Source: WO2-35-19 sp964365465
GTDB taxonomy: Bacteria; Patescibacteriota; Minisyncoccia; Phycocordibacterales; WO2-35-19
Length of the DNA: 41,611 bases
NCBI GenBank assembly: GCA_964365465.1
Contig: CAYIPT010000004.1
Span: 1-41,611 of the forward strand
Reading direction: 5' to 3'
The notes beneath the pieces are model-generated. The model saw nothing but the letters and a program-made list of their open reading frames with translations. It had not been told where the DNA came from and searched no databases. Numbering within the stretch: the stretch's first letter is position 1; each line of letters opens with the position of its first letter. This document shows positions 1 to 6,220 of the stretch, piece by piece. The translations under genes and the position numbers were made by a program.

Positions 1-15
1 GGGGTCAGCACCCAT

Positions 16-63
16 CAGCCGCGCAAGCAAAACGCCTTCGGGCGTTTTTTGCTTGTGCGGCTG
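16..63. terminator. Long hairpin, probable intrinsic terminator
   Basis: Positions 16-36 and 41-63 pair almost throughout around a TTCG tetraloop: cagccgc with gcggctg, caagc with gcttg, and aaaacgcc with ggcgtttt. The T-run sits inside the right arm. It probably ends a transcript entering from outside the window, or acts in both directions. Confidence 0.6.
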
Positions 64-114
64 AGTAAGTGAACTGCTTCACTTGCGTATGGGTGAGCTT
101 TGAAAAAGCGCAAG

Positions 115-168
115 ACCGGAGCGCGACTGGCGCGAGGTATGGCGAAAAGATTTTTCAGCAGAAAAATA
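115..168 (+). repeat. Dispersed repeat, copy 1 (partner near 36361-36414)
   Basis: The block runs from accgga through gaggt to tttttcagcagaaaaata. Read on the minus strand, 36361-36414 has the same order, with accgga, cgaggt and the same 18-nt palindromic end. A hand alignment gives about 41 identical positions out of 54 with one gap. This suggests a dispersed extragenic element rather than chance. Confidence 0.5.
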
Positions 169-411
169 CTTTTGACCTGATGGGCGTAGCCTTGTTTTTG
201 CAGCAGCAAAAACAGGCGAGCCGGGATCGCGAAATTTTTCGAGCGACGGCGAGAAAAATATTTGTGATCAAACCCATCGGCCGCACAAACTATTTTTCCG
301 AATTTTATTCTTGTTTCGCACCTGTCTCGTGGCACTAGCTTTACGGGGAGGTGTTTTCGGTTCTAACATTTTGATACTGACGGGATTTTGAGAATATGTT
401 AAAGTTTTAGT

Positions 412-680
412 ATGGAAAGTTTAGGCGGAGAAGAATCATTTTTTGACAAGATCTGCAAAGAAATGGCCGAGAAAGGTTTTAGATATGCGGGAGCAGAATC
501 TCTTGCAACAACTAAATTTATTAACGGGCTTTTTACTCCCGTTTTAGTCCAAAGCGAAGAAGATATAAAAAATAGATATTCTAGAAATGGCTGCAGAGAA
601 AAATTATTTATTATTCTTTAGCCACCGTTTTTCTTTTGGTTGGCATATATTTCTTTTCCTACGGATTTCTTTTTAACTGA
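412..680 (+). pseudogene. Possible small frameshifted gene with C-terminal membrane segment
   Basis: A reading frame of 69 codons starts at ATG 412 and ends at 621. Its last residues are low in complexity. In another frame, 585-680 encodes a strongly hydrophobic tail (IIYYSLATVFLLVGIYFF) that looks like a membrane helix and ends at TGA 678-680. A single small indel near the A-run at 567-572 could join the two into an 80-90 residue tail-anchored protein. I do not recognise the family. It may instead be two unrelated open stretches, so confidence is low. Confidence 0.25.
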
Positions 681-717
681 GCAGAACAATATACTTCCCA
701 TAATCGCAGTTCTCTTC

Positions 718-746
718 CTTCGCCAAGGCTACGGCGGGACAAGATA
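718..746 (+). repeat. Short ccttcgcc-aaggctacggcggg-acaag repeat
   Basis: The sequence around ccttcgccaaggctacggc resembles part of the insert found inside purN near 32950-33010 (ccttcgc...aaggctacgg, then gctacggcggacaag). Related short tracts occur at 11461-11487 and 12339-12365. It is a dispersed mini-repeat in a gene-free spacer. Confidence 0.4.
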
Positions 747-794
747 ATATCGTCCACGAGTCCGCGCAGAAATTAAAAATAAAAAGCAAAAAGA

Positions 795-1010
795 TTACAA
801 TTTTTGGATTTCTTTCAAATCATGGTCGGGGAGGTAAAGGAGAACGGCGCCCAAAATTATGCCCCCCAAACCGGTAAAAAGATGGCTGCTGCCAAAAAGA
901 TATAAATCTATTCCATCCAAAACATACCAAATGCCCCGCCAAACTAAAACCAAACCGACGACTATATAGATATTCTTGGCAAAATAAACAATCAATTGTG
1001 ATGTTTTCAT
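795..1010 (-). CDS. Small two-helix membrane protein, unknown function
   Basis: This 71-residue protein has two hydrophobic segments, about residues 13-33 (IYIVVGLVLVWRGIWYVLDGI) and 38-59 (LFGSSHLFTGLGGIILGAVLLYL). A charged tail (PDHDLKEIQKL) follows. The family is not recognised. A better fit to a real gene than the overlapping frame at 820-1020 comes from its clean helix pattern and a TATAAT at 1019-1024, 8 nt before its ATG. It is divergent from the metalloprotease at 1041, with only 30 nt between the start codons, so the two promoters must overlap. Confidence 0.6.
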   Translation of the reverse strand: MKTSQLIVYFAKNIYIVVGLVLVWRGIWYVLDGIDLYLFGSSHLFTGLGGIILGAVLLYLPDHDLKEIQKL

Positions 1011-1018
1011 ATAGCTCC

Positions 1019-1024
1019 ATTATA
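1019..1024 (-). promoter_or_regulatory. -10 box (TATAAT) of the 795-1010 gene
   Basis: TATAAT on the minus strand lies 8 nt before the ATG at 1010, which predicts a leaderless or nearly leaderless mRNA. A plus-strand tatagt at 1023-1028 may serve the divergent gene at 1041. Confidence 0.4.
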
Positions 1025-1040
1025 TAGTATTGTTTATATA

Positions 1041-1943
1041 ATGAAAAGGTTAGGACAATATATTTTTCTCTTAATTATAATCGGAGTATCAGCATATTCT
1101 GTTTATTATTTCTCCCTCGGCCCCTGTGATAAGCCGCTAGAATATTCTATAGGCCGTTTTGACACTCAATTTGGGGTTTCTAAAGAGAGCTTCAAATCTT
1201 ATCTTGCGGAGTCCGAAACGGTTTGGGAAAAGGCCTTGGGCTGGGATATTTTTCTTTATGATCCGGATGCTAATTTCAAAATAAACCTCATATACGACGA
1301 GAGACAGCTTTCTACCACGCAGAAGCAAAAGACCGAATTCGGCCTCTCGGCAATAGAGGAAATTTTTAAAAAACTTGACACAGAATTCAATATTTTTAAA
1401 AATCAATACGACCAGAAAGTCTCTGTTTATGAACAAGCTCTGATTTTATTTAAAAAAAGAAAATCTGTTTATGATGAAGAGGTTTCTTTTTGGAATAACA
1501 AGAAAGGGGCGCCGGAAGACAAATATCAAATCTTAGAGACGGAAAGAAAATATCTAAACATTGAAGCTGAAAGATTAAATAACCAAACTATTGGTATAAA
1601 TAATATGACTCAACAACTGAACGCTCTTCTTAAAGAACGCAATGCCAAAGCGGCTGAGTATAATAGAGTGGCCGAAAATTATAACAAAAAATACGGAGGC
1701 GGCTTGGAATTCAATCAGGCGGAATACATAAACGATTCCGAAGGCAAGCGCGTAAACATTTACCAATTTGGCGGCAAAAAGGACTTGGTTCTCGCTCTGA
1801 CTCACGAATTCGGCCACGCCATTGGTATGAACCACATAGATAATCCCAAGTCCATAATGTATTACATCACAGGCATAAACGCCCAAAACGCGCCTATCCC
1901 TTCGGCCGAGGACTTGGCTGAACTCAACAGAGTGTGTAAATAA
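1041..1943 (+). CDS. Membrane-anchored matrixin-like zinc metalloprotease (metzincin)
   Basis: The 300-residue protein starts with a signal anchor (residues 6-24) and is expected to face outward. Residues about 100-215 are rich in Lys, Glu, Asn and Gln and probably form a coiled coil. The catalytic signature is at the C-terminus: H255-E-x-x-H259-x-x-G-x-x-H265 (HEFGHAIGMNH), the metzincin zinc site. M273 in SIMYY matches the Met-turn. The order is thus anchor, helical stalk, protease. Known matrixins (peptidase M10) usually carry a propeptide and a longer catalytic domain; no Cys switch is obvious here, although C29 and C299 are present. The substrate is unknown; cell-surface protein processing or attachment to a host is an inference. 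Confidence 0.8.
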   Translation: MKRLGQYIFLLIIIGVSAYSVYYFSLGPCDKPLEYSIGRFDTQFGVSKESFKSYLAESETVWEKALGWDIFLYDPDANFKINLIYDERQLSTTQKQKTEFGLSAIEEIFKKLDTEFNIFKNQYDQKVSVYEQALILFKKRKSVYDEEVSFWNNKKGAPEDKYQILETERKYLNIEAERLNNQTIGINNMTQQLNALLKERNAKAAEYNRVAENYNKKYGGGLEFNQAEYINDSEGKRVNIYQFGGKKDLVLALTHEFGHAIGMNHIDNPKSIMYYITGINAQNAPIPSAEDLAELNRVCK

Positions 1944-1983
1944 CCTTATTTTCAGCCATTTTTCCCTGTTTTTCCTTGACCCC

Positions 1984-2012
1984 TTGACTTTTGTATTGTG
2001 CGGGTGTATAAT
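1984..2012 (+). promoter_or_regulatory. Near-consensus sigma70-type promoter (TTGACT-17-TATAAT)
   Basis: TTGACT at 1984-1989, a 17-bp spacer and a perfect TATAAT at 2007-2012. It fires rightward into the left end of the IS30 copy, antisense to its transposase. The next rightward gene is at 3120, so the element may have separated this promoter from its original target. Confidence 0.65.
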
Positions 2013-2026
2013 ACAGACAGAAGGAC

Positions 2027-3057
2027 GATGTAAATTCTGGGGTGAAATGCAACTTTGTTGCTAATTACCCTTGAGTATACCATACTCTCTCGACACTTCA
2101 TTGGCGCTTCTGTAACGGAGCGTTTTTCTGTATTTGTTGTTGAGTATTTCAAGTTTTTCTTGGAATTCTTCTTTTGATATTTTCCTTAAGTTTGTTCCTT
2201 TGGGCCAAAACCATCTGCGACAGAGTCCAATGCTTGATTCAATGAAAGGTTTTTGTCTGGGGGAAGCGGGATCGCAGAAATATGTCTGCACTCCAAATTT
2301 TTCATGCTCTCGATTTTCACCGCCTTGATCTAAAATCATGGCGTCAATCACGTATTCGTTACCCACCTTTCTAATCACCCTGGTCGTATGTATTGGTCTT
2401 AAACTTTTGACCAAATCTCCCTTCAAAAGTTTGGTTTCTCTCCAACCAACAAGCATACCTGCTGTTTTTGATACCTTCTTGGGCGAAAGAAAGGTGTCTC
2501 CTTCGGTCACGAACCCAGGATCGGCTGGAATGTTGTGAATACTCGTCATATTGGCGATCATGCGCCTTTCCGGAGTGTTGGTCTGCTTTTTCTTGTTTGG
2601 TCTCTTGGTGCACAAATATTTGCAATATCTCCCGCCAAATGAACTGCGGAGCCAGCGATATATGGCATCTCCCGAGACCCTCACCGGCCACTTCTCTTCT
2701 TTCATCCTTCCGGCTATGCCATCGGGAGATTGGAATTTTCTCAACTCGGAGATGATATGCTTGCGAAGCGTTGGGTGTCTCTCTATTTTCATGCCTTGAT
2801 ATTTCGAATTGCATCGCAAAATCTGGGCTTTGTGGTGAGCCGCATCAGCCTTGTATTCTCCATCTTGTTTTTCTCTGTGCCGTATCTCTCTGGTTACGGT
2901 GCTTTTGTGTACCTCCAAAATGATGGCGATTTCGACCTTGGTATGCCCGCTTCTCCATAGAGCTTCAATCCTTTTCCTTTCAAAGAAACAAAAATGTTTA
3001 AAATTTTCCATACAAATCATTCTAACAGGTGTTCGGATTCAAAGGTAAATTTCCATC
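2027..3057 (-). mobile_element. IS30-family insertion sequence
   Basis: The element carries one intact transposase gene. Candidate imperfect terminal inverted repeats are gatgtaaattctggggtga at the left (from 2027) and, read inward, gatggaaatttacctttga at the right (to 3057). They share roughly half of their first 22 positions, so the exact ends are uncertain, and I could not identify a target duplication. It lies between the metalloprotease and the winged-helix gene. Confidence 0.6.
2061..3020 (-). CDS. IS30-family transposase
   Basis: The 319-residue protein has an N-terminal helix-turn-helix (RKRIEALWRSGHTKVEIAIILEVHKSTVTREIRH, residues 16-48) typical of IS30 proteins. A DDE integrase core follows. 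Catalytic candidates are D175 (EGDTF), D231 (LDQGGEN, where many relatives have T-D-N-G-x-E) and E261 (QKPFIESSIGL). The motif FWPKGTNLR at 271-279 matches the conserved FPKGTD-type region of the family. The length is normal and no stop or frameshift is seen, so it may be active. The start could be M1 or M4. The enzyme moves the element by cut-and-join at its inverted repeats. Confidence 0.85.
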   Translation of the reverse strand: MICMENFKHFCFFERKRIEALWRSGHTKVEIAIILEVHKSTVTREIRHREKQDGEYKADAAHHKAQILRCNSKYQGMKIERHPTLRKHIISELRKFQSPDGIAGRMKEEKWPVRVSGDAIYRWLRSSFGGRYCKYLCTKRPNKKKQTNTPERRMIANMTSIHNIPADPGFVTEGDTFLSPKKVSKTAGMLVGWRETKLLKGDLVKSLRPIHTTRVIRKVGNEYVIDAMILDQGGENREHEKFGVQTYFCDPASPRQKPFIESSIGLCRRWFWPKGTNLRKISKEEFQEKLEILNNKYRKTLRYRSANEVSREYGILKGN

Positions 3058-3107
3058 TGTGTGAATACGAAAAACAATTCCGAAAACTATAGTATTTAAC
3101 AATTTGT

Positions 3108-3113
3108 TATACT
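3108..3113 (+). promoter_or_regulatory. -10 box (TATACT) for the gene at 3120
   Basis: TATACT ends 6 nt before the ATG at 3120, so transcription would start at or next to the start codon. No good -35 box is seen, and the nearby IS30 copy has replaced the sequence further upstream. Confidence 0.35.
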
Positions 3114-3119
3114 TTCATT

Positions 3120-3737
3120 ATGCTAGACGAAACACCACAACCCACTACCGCCGACGCAGAAAGCTCTGGCGTGTCAAAGCCCGAACCAACCCCCGTAGAA
3201 AATCCGATTTCTCCTTCGACAAGCTCAGAACAAGAGAACCAAACTCCAGTGAATTCTGATGAACCCTTCGTCGTTCCACCTCAGGATTTTCAATCTACAG
3301 AGCAAGCACCAATTCCTCCAATAGAATCTGCACCTGCCGAAGTGCCACCCAAACCTATGGAGGCCACCTCAAGCCCAGAAAGTGCCGTTCCCGACTCCAT
3401 CAAGATTTCGCCGGACAAGCCGGTTGAAGTAGAAAAGCGTGGGAATGATGTAACGATAACGGAAGTTATGCAAAGTCCATCTAAAGATGGCTATCAGGGG
3501 AAACAGAAGGAGCTTTGGGGGAGATTTTTGGATAAGCTTAATTTTAGCAAAAAGAAGAAATTGGAAAGGATAATGAAAGCGGTAGCGGCAAACGGCAGAA
3601 TTACCAACGACGGGGTGGAAAAAATGCTTCGCGTTTCTCACGCCACAGCCACCCGTTATTTGGATATTTTGGAAAAGGAGGGCAAAATCAGGCAAGTCGG
3701 AAAAAGAGGTAAATACACTTACTATGAGCAAGTTTAA
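3120..3737 (+). CDS. Winged-helix DNA-binding protein with long disordered N-terminus
   Basis: Residues 1-110 of 205 are dominated by Pro, Ser, Glu, Thr and Ala and should be disordered. Residues about 135-205 form a winged helix: KKKKLERIMKAVAANGRITN, then VEKMLRVSHATATRYLDILEKEG as the recognition helix region, and a wing ending RGKYTYYEQV. The fold resembles DeoR/ArsR/MarR-like modules, but no specific family is assigned. It probably binds DNA, with the tail acting as a flexible linker or partner site. It is a single gene, convergent with the membrane protein at 3814. The IS30 copy immediately upstream may have altered its expression. Confidence 0.6.
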   Translation: MLDETPQPTTADAESSGVSKPEPTPVENPISPSTSSEQENQTPVNSDEPFVVPPQDFQSTEQAPIPPIESAPAEVPPKPMEATSSPESAVPDSIKISPDKPVEVEKRGNDVTITEVMQSPSKDGYQGKQKELWGRFLDKLNFSKKKKLERIMKAVAANGRITNDGVEKMLRVSHATATRYLDILEKEGKIRQVGKRGKYTYYEQV

Positions 3738-3747
3738 TAACTCGCCA

Positions 3748-3775
3748 ATAACTCAAAAACCGGTATTTGAGTTAT
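3748..3775 (+). terminator. Hairpin after the winged-helix gene
   Basis: ataactcaaa (3748-3757) pairs perfectly with tttgagttat (3766-3775) around an 8-nt loop. It starts 11 nt after the stop codon. There is no T-run, so it is a weak terminator candidate. Confidence 0.35.
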
Positions 3776-3777
3776 AA

Positions 3778-3812
3778 CCCCCTTCCTGCATCTAGGAGAG
3801 GGTTGGGGTGAG
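3778..3812 (+). repeat. Degenerate CCCTCTCC-type palindromic repeat
   Basis: ccccttcctgcatc followed by taggagagggttggggtgagg is a decayed member of the family that is perfect at 5182-5219 and 36891-36928, sharing the ttggggtgagg tail. It fills the space between two convergent genes and abuts the stop codon at 3814. Confidence 0.55.
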
Positions 3813-3813
3813 G

Positions 3814-4485
3814 TTAAATCAATCCAAATTCCTTAAAGACCGCTTCGTAGAGGGAGATGATGCGGCGGATTTCGCGCTGATTTATAAGGAAACTCTCACC
3901 CTCGTGAGCTATTGAGTTGCGGGCTTTGTGGGCTTCCCAAGCAAATTCAATAGTCGTAAAATCACTTTGCTCCACGGCTTTCATTTTCTCCCCCATCGTA
4001 TCTCCAGGCAATTGCAATTTGCCCAAAAGCTCGTCAAGAATAATATCGGCTTCTATGATGGAGAGGCGCCAATCGGAAGGATTTTGAGATTCAGAGTTTT
4101 TAATTATCTTTTCCCATTTTTCTGTCATTGGGTTTTTAGTTGGCTCACTTGCCGAAAAAATTGCTGGCATATTTTCCGGATACAATTTGGCTTTTTCTTC
4201 CCGCCAGACGGTATCTGCTTTTTTGGTAAATACGAAAGCGCCTACGGCCGATGCTCCGGCAACAACAAAACTCAAGGCCTTAAAAAATTGAACATTATTT
4301 TTAAAAAAATTTATAATGCCAGCCAGCTTGAAGCCGTAAAAAGAAATTTCTCCGGAGGCAAAGTAATTCAGTATGGCGGACACTACGGATCCGACAATAG
4401 CCATAAAAAAAAGCAGCGTAATAAACGCCTCTGCTAGATTAAAATCCCAGCCCTTCGGTTTTTCTTTTTTATCTTTGGGAGGCAT
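3814..4485 (-). CDS. Membrane protein with C-terminal HEPN-like domain
   Basis: The 223-residue protein has a charged start (MPPKDKKEKPKGW), then hydrophobic helices at about 18-42 and 68-86, with a weaker one at 50-63. The cytosolic remainder is helical. Residues 183-194 (WEAHKARNSIAH) contain R189-N-x-x-x-H194, which fits the Rx4-6H active-site motif of HEPN RNases and related helical domains such as DUF4145. Whether it cleaves RNA cannot be told from sequence; many HEPN-like domains only bind. No toxin or antitoxin partner is adjacent. It may be co-oriented with gatC-gatA by chance, as the gatA stop is at 4489. Confidence 0.55.
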   Translation of the reverse strand: MPPKDKKEKPKGWDFNLAEAFITLLFFMAIVGSVVSAILNYFASGEISFYGFKLAGIINFFKNNVQFFKALSFVVAGASAVGAFVFTKKADTVWREEKAKLYPENMPAIFSASEPTKNPMTEKWEKIIKNSESQNPSDWRLSIIEADIILDELLGKLQLPGDTMGEKMKAVEQSDFTTIEFAWEAHKARNSIAHEGESFLINQREIRRIISLYEAVFKEFGLI

Positions 4486-4488
4486 AAG

Positions 4489-5922
4489 TTAAATTTTCAA
4501 TTTACAATTTTCAATTAAAAAACGCTTTCCAATCTCAAATAAAACATCTTCGCGCATATGCGGCGCCATTAATTGTATGCTAAGAGGCAAATCTTTTCCA
4601 TCTATTTTTGAAAAACCAGATGGAATAGAAATAGCCGGACATCCCACAATATTTGCCGTTACCGTAAAAATATCTGCCATATAATTTTCAAGGGGGCTCT
4701 TTTTTTCTCCTATTTCCCAAGCCGGAAACGGCGCCGTGGGAGTGAGTATGGCATCTATTTCTTTAAAGGCCCCATTAAATTCTTCTTTGATTATTTTTCT
4801 GGCCGCCATCGCTTTGCCATAATAAGCGTCATAATAACCGGCGGACAAAACATAAGTCCCCAAAATAATTCTTCTTCTGACTTCTCTGCCAAATCCTTGA
4901 CCTCTTGTTTTTTTATAGACATCCAAAAGATTTTCTCCTTCCGCCGACAATCCGTATTTGATGCCATCATATCTTGCCATATTGGACGAAACCTCTGCGG
5001 GCATTACTATATAATAAACCGCCAATGACTTATCTATATTTGGCAATTTTATATCTTTAATTTCAAATCCCAATTTTTTTAGTTTCTCCACAGATTCAAT
5101 CAAATTTTTTCTAACCTCTTCTGATATACCATCCTGTTCTAATATATGATAAGGAACTCCGATTTTTGTCCTCTCCTCATTCCCCTCTCCTTGACAAGGA
5201 GAGGGGCTGGGGGTGAGGTCTATACTTGTTGAATCCATCCTATCTTTCCCTTTGATAGCATTAAAAATAATTTCAGCATCACCAACCGTTTTTGCAATCG
5301 GGCCAATGACATCCAAAGAAGAACCCATGGCCATAAGCCCGTAACGGGAAACGCTTCCGTATGTCGGTTTAAGCCCCACTACGCCACAAAAACTGGCTGG
5401 CTCGCGTACGGAACCGCCAGTATCTGAACCAAGAGCCCCTAAAGCCATATCTGTCGCTACGGCGGCGGCAGAGCCGCCGGAAGAGCCGCCCGCCACCCGA
5501 GAAATATCGTGGGGATTTTTGGTAACGCCAAAAGCGGAATTTTCGGTTGAACCACCCATGGCGAATTCATCCATATTTGTCCTGCCTAAAAATATCGCGC
5601 CTTGTTCGGCTAATTTTTGGGCAGCGGTTGCGGTATAAGTTGCCGTGTAATTTTCCAAAATTCTGGAAGCGGCGCTTGCTCTTTTGCCCTTTATTAAAAT
5701 ATTGTCTTTTATCGCGAGAGGAATACCAGTTAATTCCTTGGTTTCACCTTTATCAATAATTTTCTGCGCCTCTTTGGCTTGTTCCAAAACATCATCATAA
5801 ACTTCCAAAAAAACATTTAGTTCTTTATTTTTTGATTCAATATTTTTCAAGCACGATTCGGCGAGTTCTTTGGCAGAAATTTTTTTATTATCCAAAAGTT
5901 GTCGCGCTTCTTTAATCATCAT
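4489..5922 (-). CDS. gatA: Glutamyl-tRNA(Gln)/aspartyl-tRNA(Asn) amidotransferase subunit A
   Basis: GatA releases ammonia from glutamine for conversion of misacylated Glu-tRNA(Gln) (or Asp-tRNA(Asn)) by GatCAB in the cytoplasm. The amidase-signature triad is complete: K72 (AIKDNI), S147 (GGSSGGS) and nucleophile S171 (DTGGSVREPA), with the 99- and 24-residue spacings of the family. Length (477) is normal. Residues about 235-250 (DLTPSPSPCQGEGNEE) are a low-complexity insert encoded by a perfect palindromic repeat. The start overlaps the gatC stop by 4 nt, indicating translational coupling. gatB is not in the window. Confidence 0.95.
   Translation of the reverse strand: MMIKEARQLLDNKKISAKELAESCLKNIESKNKELNVFLEVYDDVLEQAKEAQKIIDKGETKELTGIPLAIKDNILIKGKRASAASRILENYTATYTATAAQKLAEQGAIFLGRTNMDEFAMGGSTENSAFGVTKNPHDISRVAGGSSGGSAAAVATDMALGALGSDTGGSVREPASFCGVVGLKPTYGSVSRYGLMAMGSSLDVIGPIAKTVGDAEIIFNAIKGKDRMDSTSIDLTPSPSPCQGEGNEERTKIGVPYHILEQDGISEEVRKNLIESVEKLKKLGFEIKDIKLPNIDKSLAVYYIVMPAEVSSNMARYDGIKYGLSAEGENLLDVYKKTRGQGFGREVRRRIILGTYVLSAGYYDAYYGKAMAARKIIKEEFNGAFKEIDAILTPTAPFPAWEIGEKKSPLENYMADIFTVTANIVGCPAISIPSGFSKIDGKDLPLSIQLMAPHMREDVLFEIGKRFLIENCKLKI
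5182..5219 (-). repeat. Palindromic repeat inserted in frame in gatA
   Basis: cccctctcctt (5182-5192) and aaggagagggg (5196-5206) form a perfect 11-bp stem with loop gac, followed by ctgggggtgagg. The same stem with loop cgc occurs at 36891-36915. On the coding strand it reads SPSPCQGEG. Confidence 0.85.
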
Positions 5923-6218
5923 AATATCTTTTTTACTTTCAAATAATTATTTTCCTTTTGGGGAAATTCGGCTATTAAGTCCTTGCTGTAGGTTTGGGAT
6001 TCGGTGGGATTGGCATCTTCGCGCATGATATTAAAAATCCCACCCTGACCCTCCCCTTGCTCAGGGGAGGGAATGCCTGCCCCCTCTGCCACAGCTGAAA
6101 CCTGACCGACATAATCCAAAATGGCATCTATTTCGCCCCTTAAACTTTCCACTTCCTCATCCGGAATTTCTATTCTAGCCAAATCAGCCAATTTTTTAAT
6201 TTCTTCTTTTGAAATCAT
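5919..6218 (-). CDS. gatC: Amidotransferase subunit C
   Basis: GatC (99 residues) stabilises GatA and its contact with GatB. Residues 1-45 (MISKEEIKKLADLARIEI...LDYVGQVSAV) are a standard GatC start, and NIMREDANPTESQTY (63-77) is the typical second half. Between them, AEGAGIPSPEQGEGQGG replaces the usual short linker and is encoded by a palindromic repeat at 6049-6071. It is the first gene of the gatC-gatA pair and lies 3 nt after ligA, so ligA-gatC-gatA may be one transcript. Confidence 0.9.
   Translation of the reverse strand: MISKEEIKKLADLARIEIPDEEVESLRGEIDAILDYVGQVSAVAEGAGIPSPEQGEGQGGIFNIMREDANPTESQTYSKDLIAEFPQKENNYLKVKKIL
6049..6071 (-). repeat. Palindromic repeat inserted in frame in gatC
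   Basis: ccctcccct (6049-6057) pairs perfectly with aggggaggg (6063-6071), loop tgctc. On the coding strand it reads PSPEQGEG, nearly the same peptide as the gatA insert, so both copies are in the same phase and orientation. Confidence 0.75.
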
Positions 6219-6220
6219 AG

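Larger units (their letters stand above)
1..411. other. Repeat- and palindrome-rich intergenic region
   Basis: No convincing gene is seen. Both strands happen to be open over long stretches here, but neither translation looks like a protein and the two overlap almost completely. The DNA is full of short inverted repeats: a long hairpin at 16-63, the palindrome tttttcagcagaaaaa near 151-166, and tgtttttgc-agca-gcaaaaaca near 193-215. One block at about 115-168 recurs near 36361-36414 in opposite orientation. I read it as extragenic repeat DNA, or possibly an unrecognised structured RNA. Confidence 0.5.

Noticed and set aside
15..338. Overlapping open frames of 106 and 89 codons on opposite strands
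   Set aside because: They mirror each other over palindromic DNA, have no plausible domain, promoter or ribosome-binding site, and look like chance openings in repeat DNA.
2371..2814. 147-codon frame inside the IS30 transposase region
   Set aside because: Same strand, other phase, over the intact DDE domain; the composition looks like a shadow.
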